Shown here: positions 6,476 through 13,738 of the stretch, piece by piece
Numbering within the stretch: position 1 is the first letter of the stretch
Layout of the letters: each line of letters opens with the position of its first letter
NCBI GenBank assembly: GCA_004556875.1
Contig: SFFP01000029.1
Coordinates: 1 to 13,747, forward strand
Length of the DNA stretch: 13,747 nucleotides
Direction of reading: 5' to 3'
From: Ruminococcus flavefaciens
GTDB lineage: Bacteria; Bacillota_A; Clostridia; Oscillospirales; Ruminococcaceae
Translations under genes and position numbers: made by a program
Notes under the pieces: model-generated
Databases searched by the model: none
What the model saw: the letters and a program-made list of their open reading frames with translations, nothing else
What the model was told of the DNA's origin: nothing

Positions 6476-9400
6476 TTATGGTTCGAGAGTTTTTACAAGA
6501 CCGAGCAGATACTTCTGGATCTGCATAGCATCACTGTTGGTGATACCGCTCTTTCCGTTTTCATAAACATCGGCGTTGCGCTGTCCCTGAGCTGTTATGT
6601 GGTGCTCATCGTTTCCGTCAAGACCGTATCTGTCGGGGTTAGCAAGTGACTGCATGATAAGCACGAAGTCGTTCATAGCTACCTCGCCGTCGCAGTCAGC
6701 ATCACCGTAGAGAGTATCCTCATCGGGGATATCCTGTGCCTCGGCAATATTATCGAAGTCAAGCCAAAGCTGAACGGTATCGCTGTCGGGAGAATATTTC
6801 GGAGAAGCTGTGTTCTGCGATGAAAGCTCATCGGCTGAAAGCGCCTTGCTGTAGACTCTCATTTCATAGAAGTTTGCCTGCGAATTTCTGCCTGTTTCGG
6901 GACAAGCACCAAGAGTCAGCGGATATCCCGAGTGAGCAACTCCTGCTGTTGTGCCTGCTGATTTTTCAGCAAGTATCTTGCCGTCGGCATAAACCTTTAT
7001 CATGTTGTTTTCGGCATCATAAATGCCTGCCACCTGATGCTTTTTGCCTAACCAGTCGGAAGGAAGTGAAGCACTTACGCTGTGCCATTCTCCGCCTGCA
7101 TAGATGAAGAAATAGAGTATTGATGTCTCTGCTCTCAGACCGAATGAATAATCGCCTTTGCTTGCGAACATATTGTACTGCTGTGTACCTGTAGGAACGA
7201 CATTTACTTCAACAGTAAATGAATTTTTGCCTTCAAGAGCGTTTTCAAGCTCAGAGCATGAGGGGATGTTGAGTGCGCCTGATACATAATTGCCGTCAGA
7301 AGAATTTACCAGCTTAGCACCTGCACCAATAGGCACTTGCAGTGCGTTACTGCTCTTGTCCTGTATAACATTTCCGTCTGAGCGGAGCTTTGCGGCTGTA
7401 TCTGAGATACTGCTGTCAGAGCTTGAAGAAGATATTGGTATAATGGTGTATGACCAGCTGTAAGGTCTGCCCGATGGCAGGCGGTACTTTTCAAGTGTGG
7501 ACTGTCCGCAGGTACCGCTTCCTGTACCCATTGAGCCGTAGTCAACGCTGAGCATAGTCTCACTGCGCGGACGGAGCTTGTATGGGTGGTCAGCATTCTG
7601 AAGGTCCTCAGGAGTAAAGTGGAGCGCGCTTGCTTCCACAGCGCCGTCAGCGGCAATGAGGAGACTTGTGTTCTTGAGGCTGTTCTTTACGGATATCCAT
7701 TTGACATCGGTGAGATTTCCGCAGTCGTCAGCCTTCATGTAGGGGTAGAACATTTCTGAAACTGTACTTTTCCATACGCCCATTCTGCCGTTTGTTTTTC
7801 TGTCGTTGAAGGTCTCAACAGGACCGTTGCCATACCAGCTTAATTCCTCAGCGCCCTCAGGGAGCTTCATAATAGAGCCGACGCGGATAAAGTTTCCGAG
7901 ACCTGCGCCTGCCGCATTAACATTGAAGCCTACGGTCACACTGCCGTTGCAGTGGATAGTGTAGGTGATATCGACCTTTGCATTGCCTGCATTTGTAAGA
8001 GTGAGATGTGATACAACTATTTTCTCACCGTTTTCGCCGTCCTTGACATCAATGCTGTCAACGCGAGCCTTTTCCATAGCGGTGCGCCATTTTGCGTCGA
8101 ATGTATTCTTTGAACCCCAGCCTGTATCGTTTTCAACATTGCCGCGCCAGAAATTAGGTGCAGGACCGTCCTTGATGAGAGTCTCACCGTTGTAGGTGTA
8201 TGACTTCATAAGACCTGTTGATTTGTCGATAGCAAAGTTAAATCCCTTGCCTGTAGGCACGTAGCTGTCGGGAGTATCCACAACAGTTACAGGTTCATTT
8301 CCTGTGTCGAATTTTACTACCTTTCCCGATGATGAAAGCGGTATCTGACTGTATGATATCTCTGTACCCTCAGGGAGAAGCTCAGAGCCGTTTCGCACCT
8401 TGACTGAGATATCGAGGCAGAAGTCATCGCCTGCAAGAGCGTTCTTCGGGAGAGTGAATGGCACTTTAAGAGTATTGCGTGTAAGCGGTTTTGCCTGAGC
8501 GCCGTCAAGTGTACCGCCGTCTATGCGTATGCCGTTTTTCAGCAGTGACCATGAAACGTCAAAGTCGCTGAGGTCAGCGAAATTATTCTCGTTATATACG
8601 GATATCTTGTTCTTTGCAAGCTGTGATGAGTCTGCGCTGAACCAGAAATTCTGATACTGATACTTTACCTCTGCAAGCTCAGGCTGAGGGTTTCTGTCAG
8701 GACTGATAAGACCGTTCTCACAGAAGCTGTTGTCGTTTGGCCAGTCGCCCCAGTCGCCGCCGTAAGCGTAGTATTTGCCTTTTGCTTCTTCTTTGTAGAG
8801 GTTTTTATGAGCATACTGTTCGGAGTAATAGTCCCAGCTGTTATTTGGCAGTCTGACTGCTCTTGACTGGTCTACCCAGTCCCAGATGAATCCGCCCATC
8901 ATATTGTCTGCGCTTCTGATAACGTCCCAGTATTCCTTGAGAGCGCCGACTGAGTTGCCCATAGCGTGGTCATATTCGCACATAACGTAAGGCATTTTTC
9001 CGTTGCCTGCGTTATTTCCGATAACATCAGAGCCGGGGTACATATTGCTTCCCATATCAACGCCCATGCCGAATCCCTGACCCTCACTGTGAACAGGTCT
9101 TGACGGGTCGTTTTTCTTGAAATACCATATCATATCGCGGAACATTCCGCCTGCGTCACCGGCATTGCCTGTGTATCCCATTTCGTTTCCGATAGACCAT
9201 GCGACGATGGCAGGGTTATTTTTCAGACGCTTATAGGCAGTTTCTGTTCTGTCCATGGCAAGCTCATAGAACAGCGCTTTTGAGTTGTTGTTCTTGCCGT
9301 CCTGAAGCGCATGGCACTCCAGATTTGTCTCACCCATAACGTACATTCCGTACTTGTTGCACAGCCAGTATAGGTAAGAATCGTTGCTGTAGTGAGATGT

Positions 9401-10765
9401 TCTTATAGCGTTGACGTTGTTTTTCTTCATAATAGCAACGTCCTCACGGATAGTATCCTGCGGAACAGCCTTGCCGTTGAACGGGTCGGTATCATGGCGG
9501 TTCACACCTTTGAGGAGCAGGCGTTTGCCGTTAATGGTTATAGGCTGCCACTGCTTTGTGGTTACTCTGTATGATGAGTCTACCTGAGTTGATGTAAAGC
9601 CTATCTCTCTGAAACCGAGCTGAGCTGAGAGTATCTCCTGTACGTTTCCTTTATCGTCGCAGAGCTTCAGTACGAGAGCGTAGATATTAGGATCTTCGGC
9701 GGACCAAAGCTTAGGAGCTGTGACGTTGGTTTTTAGTGTATAGAACTTGCCAGATGAAGCAGGCAGGTCGCTTATATTTACAGAAGCATCGCTGAGGATA
9801 TTATTGCCATCTTCGTCATAGGCTTCGGCAATAACGCTCCAGCCGTTTCTGACATTGCCGGTGCGGTTGCCGATATCCAGTGATATTTCCAGTGAAGCAT
9901 TTGTGCAGCTGTCGTCAAGATCGGTGCGGACAGTGTAATCCTTTATGCGGACATCGGGTTCGCTTACGAGGAAAACATCACGGAAGATACCGCCGTCGTA
10001 TATCATATCCTGATCCTCGAACCATGTACCGTCGCAGAATTTATGCACCTCAACAGCAAGAGTGTTCTCTCCGTCCTTGAGCATATCGGTGATGTCGAAG
10101 CGGTGAGGACTGAAAGAGTCCTCGCTGTATCCTACAGCATTGCCGTTCACATAGACATAGTACGCCGACTCAACACCGTCAAACTCAATATAAACGCGCC
10201 TTCCTGACTGTCGGAGAGAGCTGTCAACAGTGAATTTCTTGCGGTAAAGACCTACAGGATTGTAGTTTGTCGGAGCTTGCGGAACAGGCACATTGCTGTC
10301 GTATTTAGCCTGCCACGGCTCATTGATATTTGAATAGATAGGGAAGTCAAATCCCTGACAGGTCCAGCTTTTCGGGAGCTGTACCGTCTTCCAGCCATGA
10401 TCGGCAGACGGCTGAAAATCGGACTTGAGACAGCATGCATTGATATGTGCGCTTGCGTCCTTGGAGTTCTGGACGACTACAAGATCCCAGTCTTCGTCCT
10501 TGCCTGTGAGCATTTGCAGATACTCCGAGTCCTCGCGTGCATTGTAATCCCATACGGCATTTACAGCGGCTTCTGTTGACTGATAGGGCACAGGATTGCA
10601 GGAAGCGGCTTCGCGGTTTACCTGAAATACGTCTTCTGCGCCGTTTTTGCCTGTCCATTCGTTTCCTGTGAATGTCACAGCGGCAGCAGCCTTTTCGGGC
10701 ACGGTAAAGCTGAAAGAAGCTGCTGCGGTCATGACAGCCACTACTGCTGACACAAATCGTTTCAT
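6476..10765 (-). CDS. Secreted GH2 beta-galactosidase with LamG and dockerin modules
   Basis: The gene encodes 1429 residues from ATG at 10765, with AGGAGG 9 bases upstream. A signal peptide (about 1-29, ending in KAAAA) is followed by an N-terminal extension (30-110), the sugar-binding jelly roll (about 125-270), an immunoglobulin-like domain (273-385) and the TIM barrel (387-700). The barrel carries the GH2 signatures N-R-H-D (422-425), S-I-G-N-E528 (acid/base) and V-M-C-E597-Y-D-H-A-M-G-N (nucleophile). Then follow the beta-galactosidase domain 4 (715-825) and the large C-terminal beta-galactosidase domain (835-1110, with W-Y-G-N-G-P-x-E). A Ser-rich linker leads to a LamG-type domain (1125-1315) and a dockerin (1353-1425) with D1355-A-D-C-D-G and a second half N-A-D-V...G-I-T-N-S-D-A-M. 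LacZ-type enzymes of about 1020 residues are intracellular; this one is secreted and built for a scaffold. It should release terminal beta-galactose from oligosaccharides or galactans. Confidence 0.95.
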   Translation of the reverse strand: MKRFVSAVVAVMTAAASFSFTVPEKAAAAVTFTGNEWTGKNGAEDVFQVNREAASCNPVPYQSTEAAVNAVWDYNAREDSEYLQMLTGKDEDWDLVVVQNSKDASAHINACCLKSDFQPSADHGWKTVQLPKSWTCQGFDFPIYSNINEPWQAKYDSNVPVPQAPTNYNPVGLYRKKFTVDSSLRQSGRRVYIEFDGVESAYYVYVNGNAVGYSEDSFSPHRFDITDMLKDGENTLAVEVHKFCDGTWFEDQDMIYDGGIFRDVFLVSEPDVRIKDYTVRTDLDDSCTNASLEISLDIGNRTGNVRNGWSVIAEAYDEDGNNILSDASVNISDLPASSGKFYTLKTNVTAPKLWSAEDPNIYALVLKLCDDKGNVQEILSAQLGFREIGFTSTQVDSSYRVTTKQWQPITINGKRLLLKGVNRHDTDPFNGKAVPQDTIREDVAIMKKNNVNAIRTSHYSNDSYLYWLCNKYGMYVMGETNLECHALQDGKNNNSKALFYELAMDRTETAYKRLKNNPAIVAWSIGNEMGYTGNAGDAGGMFRDMIWYFKKNDPSRPVHSEGQGFGMGVDMGSNMYPGSDVIGNNAGNGKMPYVMCEYDHAMGNSVGALKEYWDVIRSADNMMGGFIWDWVDQSRAVRLPNNSWDYYSEQYAHKNLYKEEAKGKYYAYGGDWGDWPNDNSFCENGLISPDRNPQPELAEVKYQYQNFWFSADSSQLAKNKISVYNENNFADLSDFDVSWSLLKNGIRIDGGTLDGAQAKPLTRNTLKVPFTLPKNALAGDDFCLDISVKVRNGSELLPEGTEISYSQIPLSSSGKVVKFDTGNEPVTVVDTPDSYVPTGKGFNFAIDKSTGLMKSYTYNGETLIKDGPAPNFWRGNVENDTGWGSKNTFDAKWRTAMEKARVDSIDVKDGENGEKIVVSHLTLTNAGNAKVDITYTIHCNGSVTVGFNVNAAGAGLGNFIRVGSIMKLPEGAEELSWYGNGPVETFNDRKTNGRMGVWKSTVSEMFYPYMKADDCGNLTDVKWISVKNSLKNTSLLIAADGAVEASALHFTPEDLQNADHPYKLRPRSETMLSVDYGSMGTGSGTCGQSTLEKYRLPSGRPYSWSYTIIPISSSSSDSSISDTAAKLRSDGNVIQDKSSNALQVPIGAGAKLVNSSDGNYVSGALNIPSCSELENALEGKNSFTVEVNVVPTGTQQYNMFASKGDYSFGLRAETSILYFFIYAGGEWHSVSASLPSDWLGKKHQVAGIYDAENNMIKVYADGKILAEKSAGTTAGVAHSGYPLTLGACPETGRNSQANFYEMRVYSKALSADELSSQNTASPKYSPDSDTVQLWLDFDNIAEAQDIPDEDTLYGDADCDGEVAMNDFVLIMQSLANPDRYGLDGNDEHHITAQGQRNADVYENGKSGITNSDAMQIQKYLLGLVKTLEP

Positions 10766-10829
10766 AAGTATGATCCTCCTTGTTTAATAATTCCCCTGGT
10801 ATATTTTTCATTTCTTTTTTGGCTGTCAG

Positions 10830-10868
10830 CATCAATGATTTATTGTGCTCAATAAATAACTTTTGATG
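10830..10868 (-). promoter_or_regulatory. Structured inverted repeat in the GH2 leader
   Basis: Inner arms ATTTATTG (10838-10845) and CAATAAAT (10850-10857) around TGCT, and outer arms CATCAA (10830-10835) and TTGATG (10863-10868), separated by 2- and 5-base internal loops. It lies in the predicted untranslated leader, 65-103 bases before the start codon. It could be a leader hairpin or a protein-binding dyad. It is AT-rich and has no T tail, so it is not a normal terminator. Confidence 0.45.
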
Positions 10869-10890
10869 TTGATAACCTTTTATTATGTAT

Positions 10891-10919
10891 AATATATCAT
10901 AAAAATGAACAGATTGCAA
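10891..10919 (-). promoter_or_regulatory. Promoter of the GH2 gene
   Basis: On the minus strand: TTGCAA (10914-10919), 17 bases, TATATT (10891-10896) preceded by TGA. It implies a leader of about 115-120 bases, clearly longer than for the neighbouring genes. Confidence 0.65.
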
Positions 10920-10982
10920 CCATTTTTTGAATGATTTTGTGTAAAAAACGAGGATTTTTCAGTTTTGGTATGGGATATTACC

Positions 10983-11016
10983 AAAAAGACCACCCTCATA
11001 TCATGAGAGTGGTCTT
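10983..11016 (-). terminator. Terminator of the alarmone synthetase gene
   Basis: The stem AAGACCAC-c-CTCAT / ATGAG-a-GTGGTCTT has 13 pairs and one mismatch, with a 3-base loop, 5 bases after the stop codon at 11022. The minus strand continues as TTTTT (10983-10987). Confidence 0.85.
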
Positions 11017-11021
11017 AAATA

Positions 11022-11717
11022 TCAGTCGCTTTCGACAATATTTTTTATTTCCTGCATACGTCTGTCCCATTCAGCGCTTTGATCAGCGCATTTTTTCATC
11101 TCGTCAGCCAGCAGGTCAAGCTTGAAAGGTGAAAGGTCCTTTTTGTATCTCAGCTTGTGTTCAAGACTTGCCCAGAAGTCCATAGCGATAGTTCTCAGCT
11201 GTACCTCAGCCTTGACAAGTCTTTTCTCGTTTTCGAGGAAAATAGGCACAGCAACTATGAGATGAAGGCTTCTGTAGCCGTTTGGCTTAGGGTTCTGGAT
11301 ATAGTCTTTTTTCTCGATGAGGGTGATGTCGTCCTGCTGCAAAAAGCAGTCGGCAAGTCTGTATATATCCTGCACGAATGAACAGACAACACGTATACCT
11401 GCGATATCGCTGATGTTATTTTCGATCGCTTCGATATTGCGTGGGATATGCTTGGTGATTATCTTGCGGAAAATGCTGCCATAGCTTTTTATGCGGGACT
11501 GAATGAACTCTATGGGATTGCTTTCGCCATTGATCGAAAACTGCTCATTGAGTACGCGGAACTTTGTCTCTATCTCCATTATCGCACATTTGTAATATGT
11601 AAAGAACTGCTGCATTGGTATCATATTATTTTCAACGGAGCGCAGAAATTCTGTTTCTGACATTTCCGATTCCGTAAGCTCGCGCAGATCGCGTATTACG
11701 CCATTTTTCAAATTCAT
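11022..11717 (-). CDS. Small alarmone synthetase, RelA/SpoT-domain GTP pyrophosphokinase (RelQ/YjbM-like)
   Basis: The gene encodes 231 residues from ATG at 11717, with GAGG 9 bases upstream. It is a single synthetase domain: R75-I-K-S-Y-G, I-S-D104-I-A-G-I-R-V (metal-binding Asp), K137-D-Y-I-Q-N-P-K-P-N-G-Y-R-S-L-H (nucleotide loop), E171-V-Q-L-R-T (catalytic Glu) and F-W-A-S-L-E-H187-K-L-R-Y. The spacing of D104 and E171 matches the catalytic pair of RelQ. There is no HD hydrolase, TGS or ACT domain, so it should only make (p)ppGpp from GTP/GDP and ATP in the cytoplasm. RelQ-type proteins are about 210 residues and act as tetramers; the extra residues here are mainly at the N-terminus. It sits alone between its own promoter and terminator, head to head with the PhzF gene. 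Confidence 0.93.
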   Translation of the reverse strand: MNLKNGVIRDLRELTESEMSETEFLRSVENNMIPMQQFFTYYKCAIMEIETKFRVLNEQFSINGESNPIEFIQSRIKSYGSIFRKIITKHIPRNIEAIENNISDIAGIRVVCSFVQDIYRLADCFLQQDDITLIEKKDYIQNPKPNGYRSLHLIVAVPIFLENEKRLVKAEVQLRTIAMDFWASLEHKLRYKKDLSPFKLDLLADEMKKCADQSAEWDRRMQEIKNIVESD

Positions 11718-11750
11718 AAAGAATTACCTCACATAGTATTTGTTATATAC

Positions 11751-11779
11751 ATTATAGCATGAAAAAAAAATAATAGCAA
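11751..11779 (-). promoter_or_regulatory. Promoter of the alarmone synthetase gene
   Basis: On the minus strand: TTGCTA (11774-11779), a 17-base spacer containing nine T in a row, then TATAAT (11751-11756) preceded by TGC. The start codon is 34 bases further on. Confidence 0.83.
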
Positions 11780-11817
11780 GGGCGCAGAAAAATATCTGCA
11801 TCGAGCGAGACAGCCGT

Positions 11818-11847
11818 TTGACACATATATATTTGCTGTGATATACT
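11818..11847 (+). promoter_or_regulatory. Promoter of the PhzF-family gene
   Basis: TTGACA (11818-11823), 18 bases, TATACT (11842-11847) preceded by TGA. It is divergent from the alarmone synthetase promoter, with 38 bases between the two -35 boxes. AAGGAG at 11861-11866 then leads to the ATG at 11876. Confidence 0.78.
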
Positions 11848-11875
11848 TAGTAATATTGATAAGGAGAGATAGCTT

Positions 11876-12649
11876 ATGAAGCAATATATAGTTGACGCAT
11901 TCACGAATAAGGTCTTTTCGGGAAATCCTGCGGCAGTCTGTGTTATGGACAGCTTTCCCGATGAAAAGATAATGCAGAGTATTGCAGCCGAAAACAACCT
12001 TTCCGAGACTGCTTTCGCGGTAAAGGAAGATGAGCACTATCATATCCGCTGGTTCACGCCGAAAAGCGAGATAGATTTCTGCGGTCATGCAACACTGGCG
12101 GCATCTTTTGTGCTGTTCAGCTTTTATGAAAAGTCATGTGATAAAATTGACTTTGCAGGACAGTGCGGAAGCTTCTCAGTCTGTAACAGTGATGGACTGA
12201 TAGAAATGGATTTTCCTGCATACAAGCTTGAACACGCTGAAATAACTGATATGATGATAGAGGCTCTCGGTACTATCCCCCTTGCCGCATACCGTGACAG
12301 AGACCTGATGTTTGTGCTGAGGGACGAGGACGAAGTCGTGGAGCTTCAGCCAGATATTACCCTGTTTTCTCAGCTTGATGCAGCCTGCGTTGCTGTAACA
12401 GCAAAGGGCAGCGAATATGACTGCGTTTCACGGGTCTTTGCGCCGAGATACGGCATTGCCGAAGACCCTGTCACAGGTTCAACTCACTGCATGATAGCAC
12501 CGTACTGGTGCAAAAGACTGGGGAAGGAGTCACTTACAGCTTTTCAGGCTTCAAAGCGTACAGGTGAGCTTTGCTGTGCGGTAAACGGAGACAGGGTGAA
12601 AATATCGGGAAAAGCTGTTTTGTTTGCGGTTTCTGAGATATTTATTTAA
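11876..12649 (+). CDS. PhzF-family isomerase/epimerase-like protein
   Basis: The gene encodes 257 residues from ATG at 11876, with AGGAG 9 bases upstream. Family motifs are clear: the N-terminal V-D-A-F-T...F-S-G-N-P-A-A-V-C; N-L-S-E44-T-A-F with the catalytic Glu; W-F-T-P...E-I-D-F-C-G-H-A-T-L-A; and near the C-terminus F-A-P-R-Y-G-I-A-E-D-P-V-T-G-S-T-H. The two halves are the duplicated hot-dog-like folds of the diaminopimelate-epimerase superfamily. The length is slightly short of the usual 260-300. PhzF itself isomerises DHHA in phenazine synthesis, but no phenazine genes are visible and most homologues have unknown substrates, so a cofactor-free proton-shift reaction on a small metabolite is all that can be said. 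I saw no strong terminator in the 132 bases before the next gene. Confidence 0.93.
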   Translation: MKQYIVDAFTNKVFSGNPAAVCVMDSFPDEKIMQSIAAENNLSETAFAVKEDEHYHIRWFTPKSEIDFCGHATLAASFVLFSFYEKSCDKIDFAGQCGSFSVCNSDGLIEMDFPAYKLEHAEITDMMIEALGTIPLAAYRDRDLMFVLRDEDEVVELQPDITLFSQLDAACVAVTAKGSEYDCVSRVFAPRYGIAEDPVTGSTHCMIAPYWCKRLGKESLTAFQASKRTGELCCAVNGDRVKISGKAVLFAVSEIFI

Positions 12650-12723
12650 GAGTCTGATTTGAGCGAAGTGCACAGGAGAAGTATGTATTATTTGTGCATA
12701 TATACAAAGTTGAGAAATACCGC

Positions 12724-12754
12724 TTGACCCTGACGCTGCGTCATGGTCTATACT
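12724..12754 (+). promoter_or_regulatory. MerR-type promoter and operator (19-bp spacer with internal dyad)
   Basis: TTGACC (12724-12729), 19-base spacer, TATACT (12749-12754). An inverted repeat spans 12726-12748: GACCCTGACG, CTG, CGTCATGGTC, giving 10-base arms with one mismatch. An over-long spacer filled by a dyad is the hallmark of promoters that MerR-family proteins activate by untwisting DNA. The regulator gene starts 28 bases downstream, so autoregulation is the simplest reading. Confidence 0.85.
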
Positions 12755-12781
12755 GATATCAACACGAGAGGAGGCTATAAT

Positions 12782-13501
12782 ATGATGACAGTAAAGCAGG
12801 TCAGTGATATTTCGGGGGTGAGCGTACGCACACTGAGATATTACGACAGGATAGGACTTCTCAGTCCTACGGAGTATACTGAGGCAGGCTACAGGCTGTA
12901 TGACGATGCGGCACTTGAAAAGCTTCAGCAGATACTTCTTTTCCGTGAGCTTGAATTTCCGCTGAAGGATATCACAGCGATTATGGAGAGTCCTGCATAT
13001 GACCGCAAAAAGGCGCTTGCTCAGCAGATAGAGCTGCTCGAACTGAAAAGACAGCACCTTGATGACCTTATAGCCTTTGCTCGCGGAATAAAGATGATAG
13101 GAGTGAAAGCAGTGGATTTTTCTGCATTTGACACATCAAAGATCGATGAATACACAAAACGCGCTAAGGAAAAGTGGGGGAATACTCAGGCTTATGAGGA
13201 ATTCTCACAGAAAAAGCGCTCGTCTGAGGAAAATGAAAAGCTTATGGAGGACTTTATGCAGCTGTTTGCTGAATTCGGCAAGCTGAAAGACGGAAGTCCC
13301 GAAAGCAGTGAAGCACAGGCAATGGTGAAAAAGCTGCAGGGCTTTATCACAGAGCATTTCTACACCTGCACAGATGAGATATTAAGCGGTCTCGGAAAGA
13401 TGTATGCGGCTGACGGAGAGTTCAGAGAGCATATAAACAGCGTAGGAGGCAAAGGTACGGCAGAATTTGTGTCAAAAGCTATAGCCGTCTGTGTAGGATA
13501 A
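12782..13501 (+). CDS. MerR-family regulator with TipAS-like ligand-binding domain
   Basis: The gene encodes 239 residues. The start at 12782 is chosen because AGGAGG (12769-12774) lies 7 bases upstream; an ATG at 12743 falls inside the operator and is rejected, and an ATG at 12785 is possible. Residues 1-70 are the MerR winged helix (V-K-Q-V-S-D-I-S-G-V-S-V-R-T-L-R-Y-Y-D, G-L-L-S-P, A-G-Y-R-L-Y), followed by a dimerisation coiled coil (about 72-105). Residues about 115-239 resemble the TipAS antibiotic-recognition domain: K-E-K-W-G-N-T-Q-A-Y, F-Y-T-C196, G-L-G-K-M-Y-A-A-D-G-E-F. TipAL-type proteins bind hydrophobic or thiopeptide compounds and activate multidrug-response genes. Here the position equivalent to the thiopeptide-binding Cys214 of TipAL is Gly203. 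No transporter target is visible within the window. Confidence 0.93.
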   Translation: MMTVKQVSDISGVSVRTLRYYDRIGLLSPTEYTEAGYRLYDDAALEKLQQILLFRELEFPLKDITAIMESPAYDRKKALAQQIELLELKRQHLDDLIAFARGIKMIGVKAVDFSAFDTSKIDEYTKRAKEKWGNTQAYEEFSQKKRSSEENEKLMEDFMQLFAEFGKLKDGSPESSEAQAMVKKLQGFITEHFYTCTDEILSGLGKMYAADGEFREHINSVGGKGTAEFVSKAIAVCVG

Positions 13502-13519
13502 GCGCGGCAAGTTTACCAT

Positions 13520-13543
13520 AAGCTTACGGCAGATAAGTTTTTT
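13520..13543 (+). terminator. Possible terminator of the MerR-type gene
   Basis: AAGCTTA, a 7-base loop, then TAAGTTT forms a 7-bp stem with one G-T wobble running into six T (13538-13543), 18 bases after the stop codon. The stem is AT-rich, so termination may be weak. Confidence 0.45.
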
Positions 13544-13553
13544 CATGTAACTC

Positions 13554-13582
13554 TTGCTTTTTACGGAAAGATTTGTTATAAT
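13554..13582 (+). promoter_or_regulatory. Good promoter with no clear gene behind it
   Basis: TTGCTT (13554-13559), 17 bases, TATAAT (13577-13582) preceded by TGT. About 160 bases follow before the window ends, with no standard gene start that has a ribosome binding site. Confidence 0.7.
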
Positions 13583-13640
13583 AGAAACCTGCTAAGAAAA
13601 ATCAATAGGCAAAACAGTCAAAGTTGAAAGTGTTGATGTA

Positions 13641-13738
13641 ATGGAAATAAAAAGGTACAGCAAAGCTGACGTATGAAAAGCACGTTTTCAAACGCCTGTT
13701 ATGTTTGCGGTTGTGATAATAGTTACGTCTCAGAGTAA
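13641..13738 (+). other. Two overlapping micro-ORFs (11 and 21 codons), possibly leader peptides or a decayed gene
   Basis: ATG at 13641 gives MEIKRYSKADV and stops at 13676. The stop overlaps a second ATG at 13673 (ATGA), giving 21 residues that end at 13738 and include C-Y-V-C-G-C. The first peptide looks like the start of a GNAT acetyltransferase. Neither start has a convincing ribosome binding site. The first frame is open again after its stop to the window edge and is hydrophobic there (MFAVVIIV from 13701). This could be a broken gene, a leader, or chance. Confidence 0.2.

Noticed and set aside
10347..10919. Minus-strand frame of 190 codons covering the start of the GH2 gene
   Set aside because: It is a shifted frame over the GH2 signal peptide and the leader; it has Arg/Cys-rich shadow composition and no domain.
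11729..12088. Minus-strand frame opposite the PhzF start
   Set aside because: It covers both divergent promoters and the start of PhzF, with no supporting motif.
12551..13057. Minus-strand frame of 168 codons opposite the PhzF end and MerR start
   Set aside because: It spans the MerR operator and two well-supported genes on the other strand.
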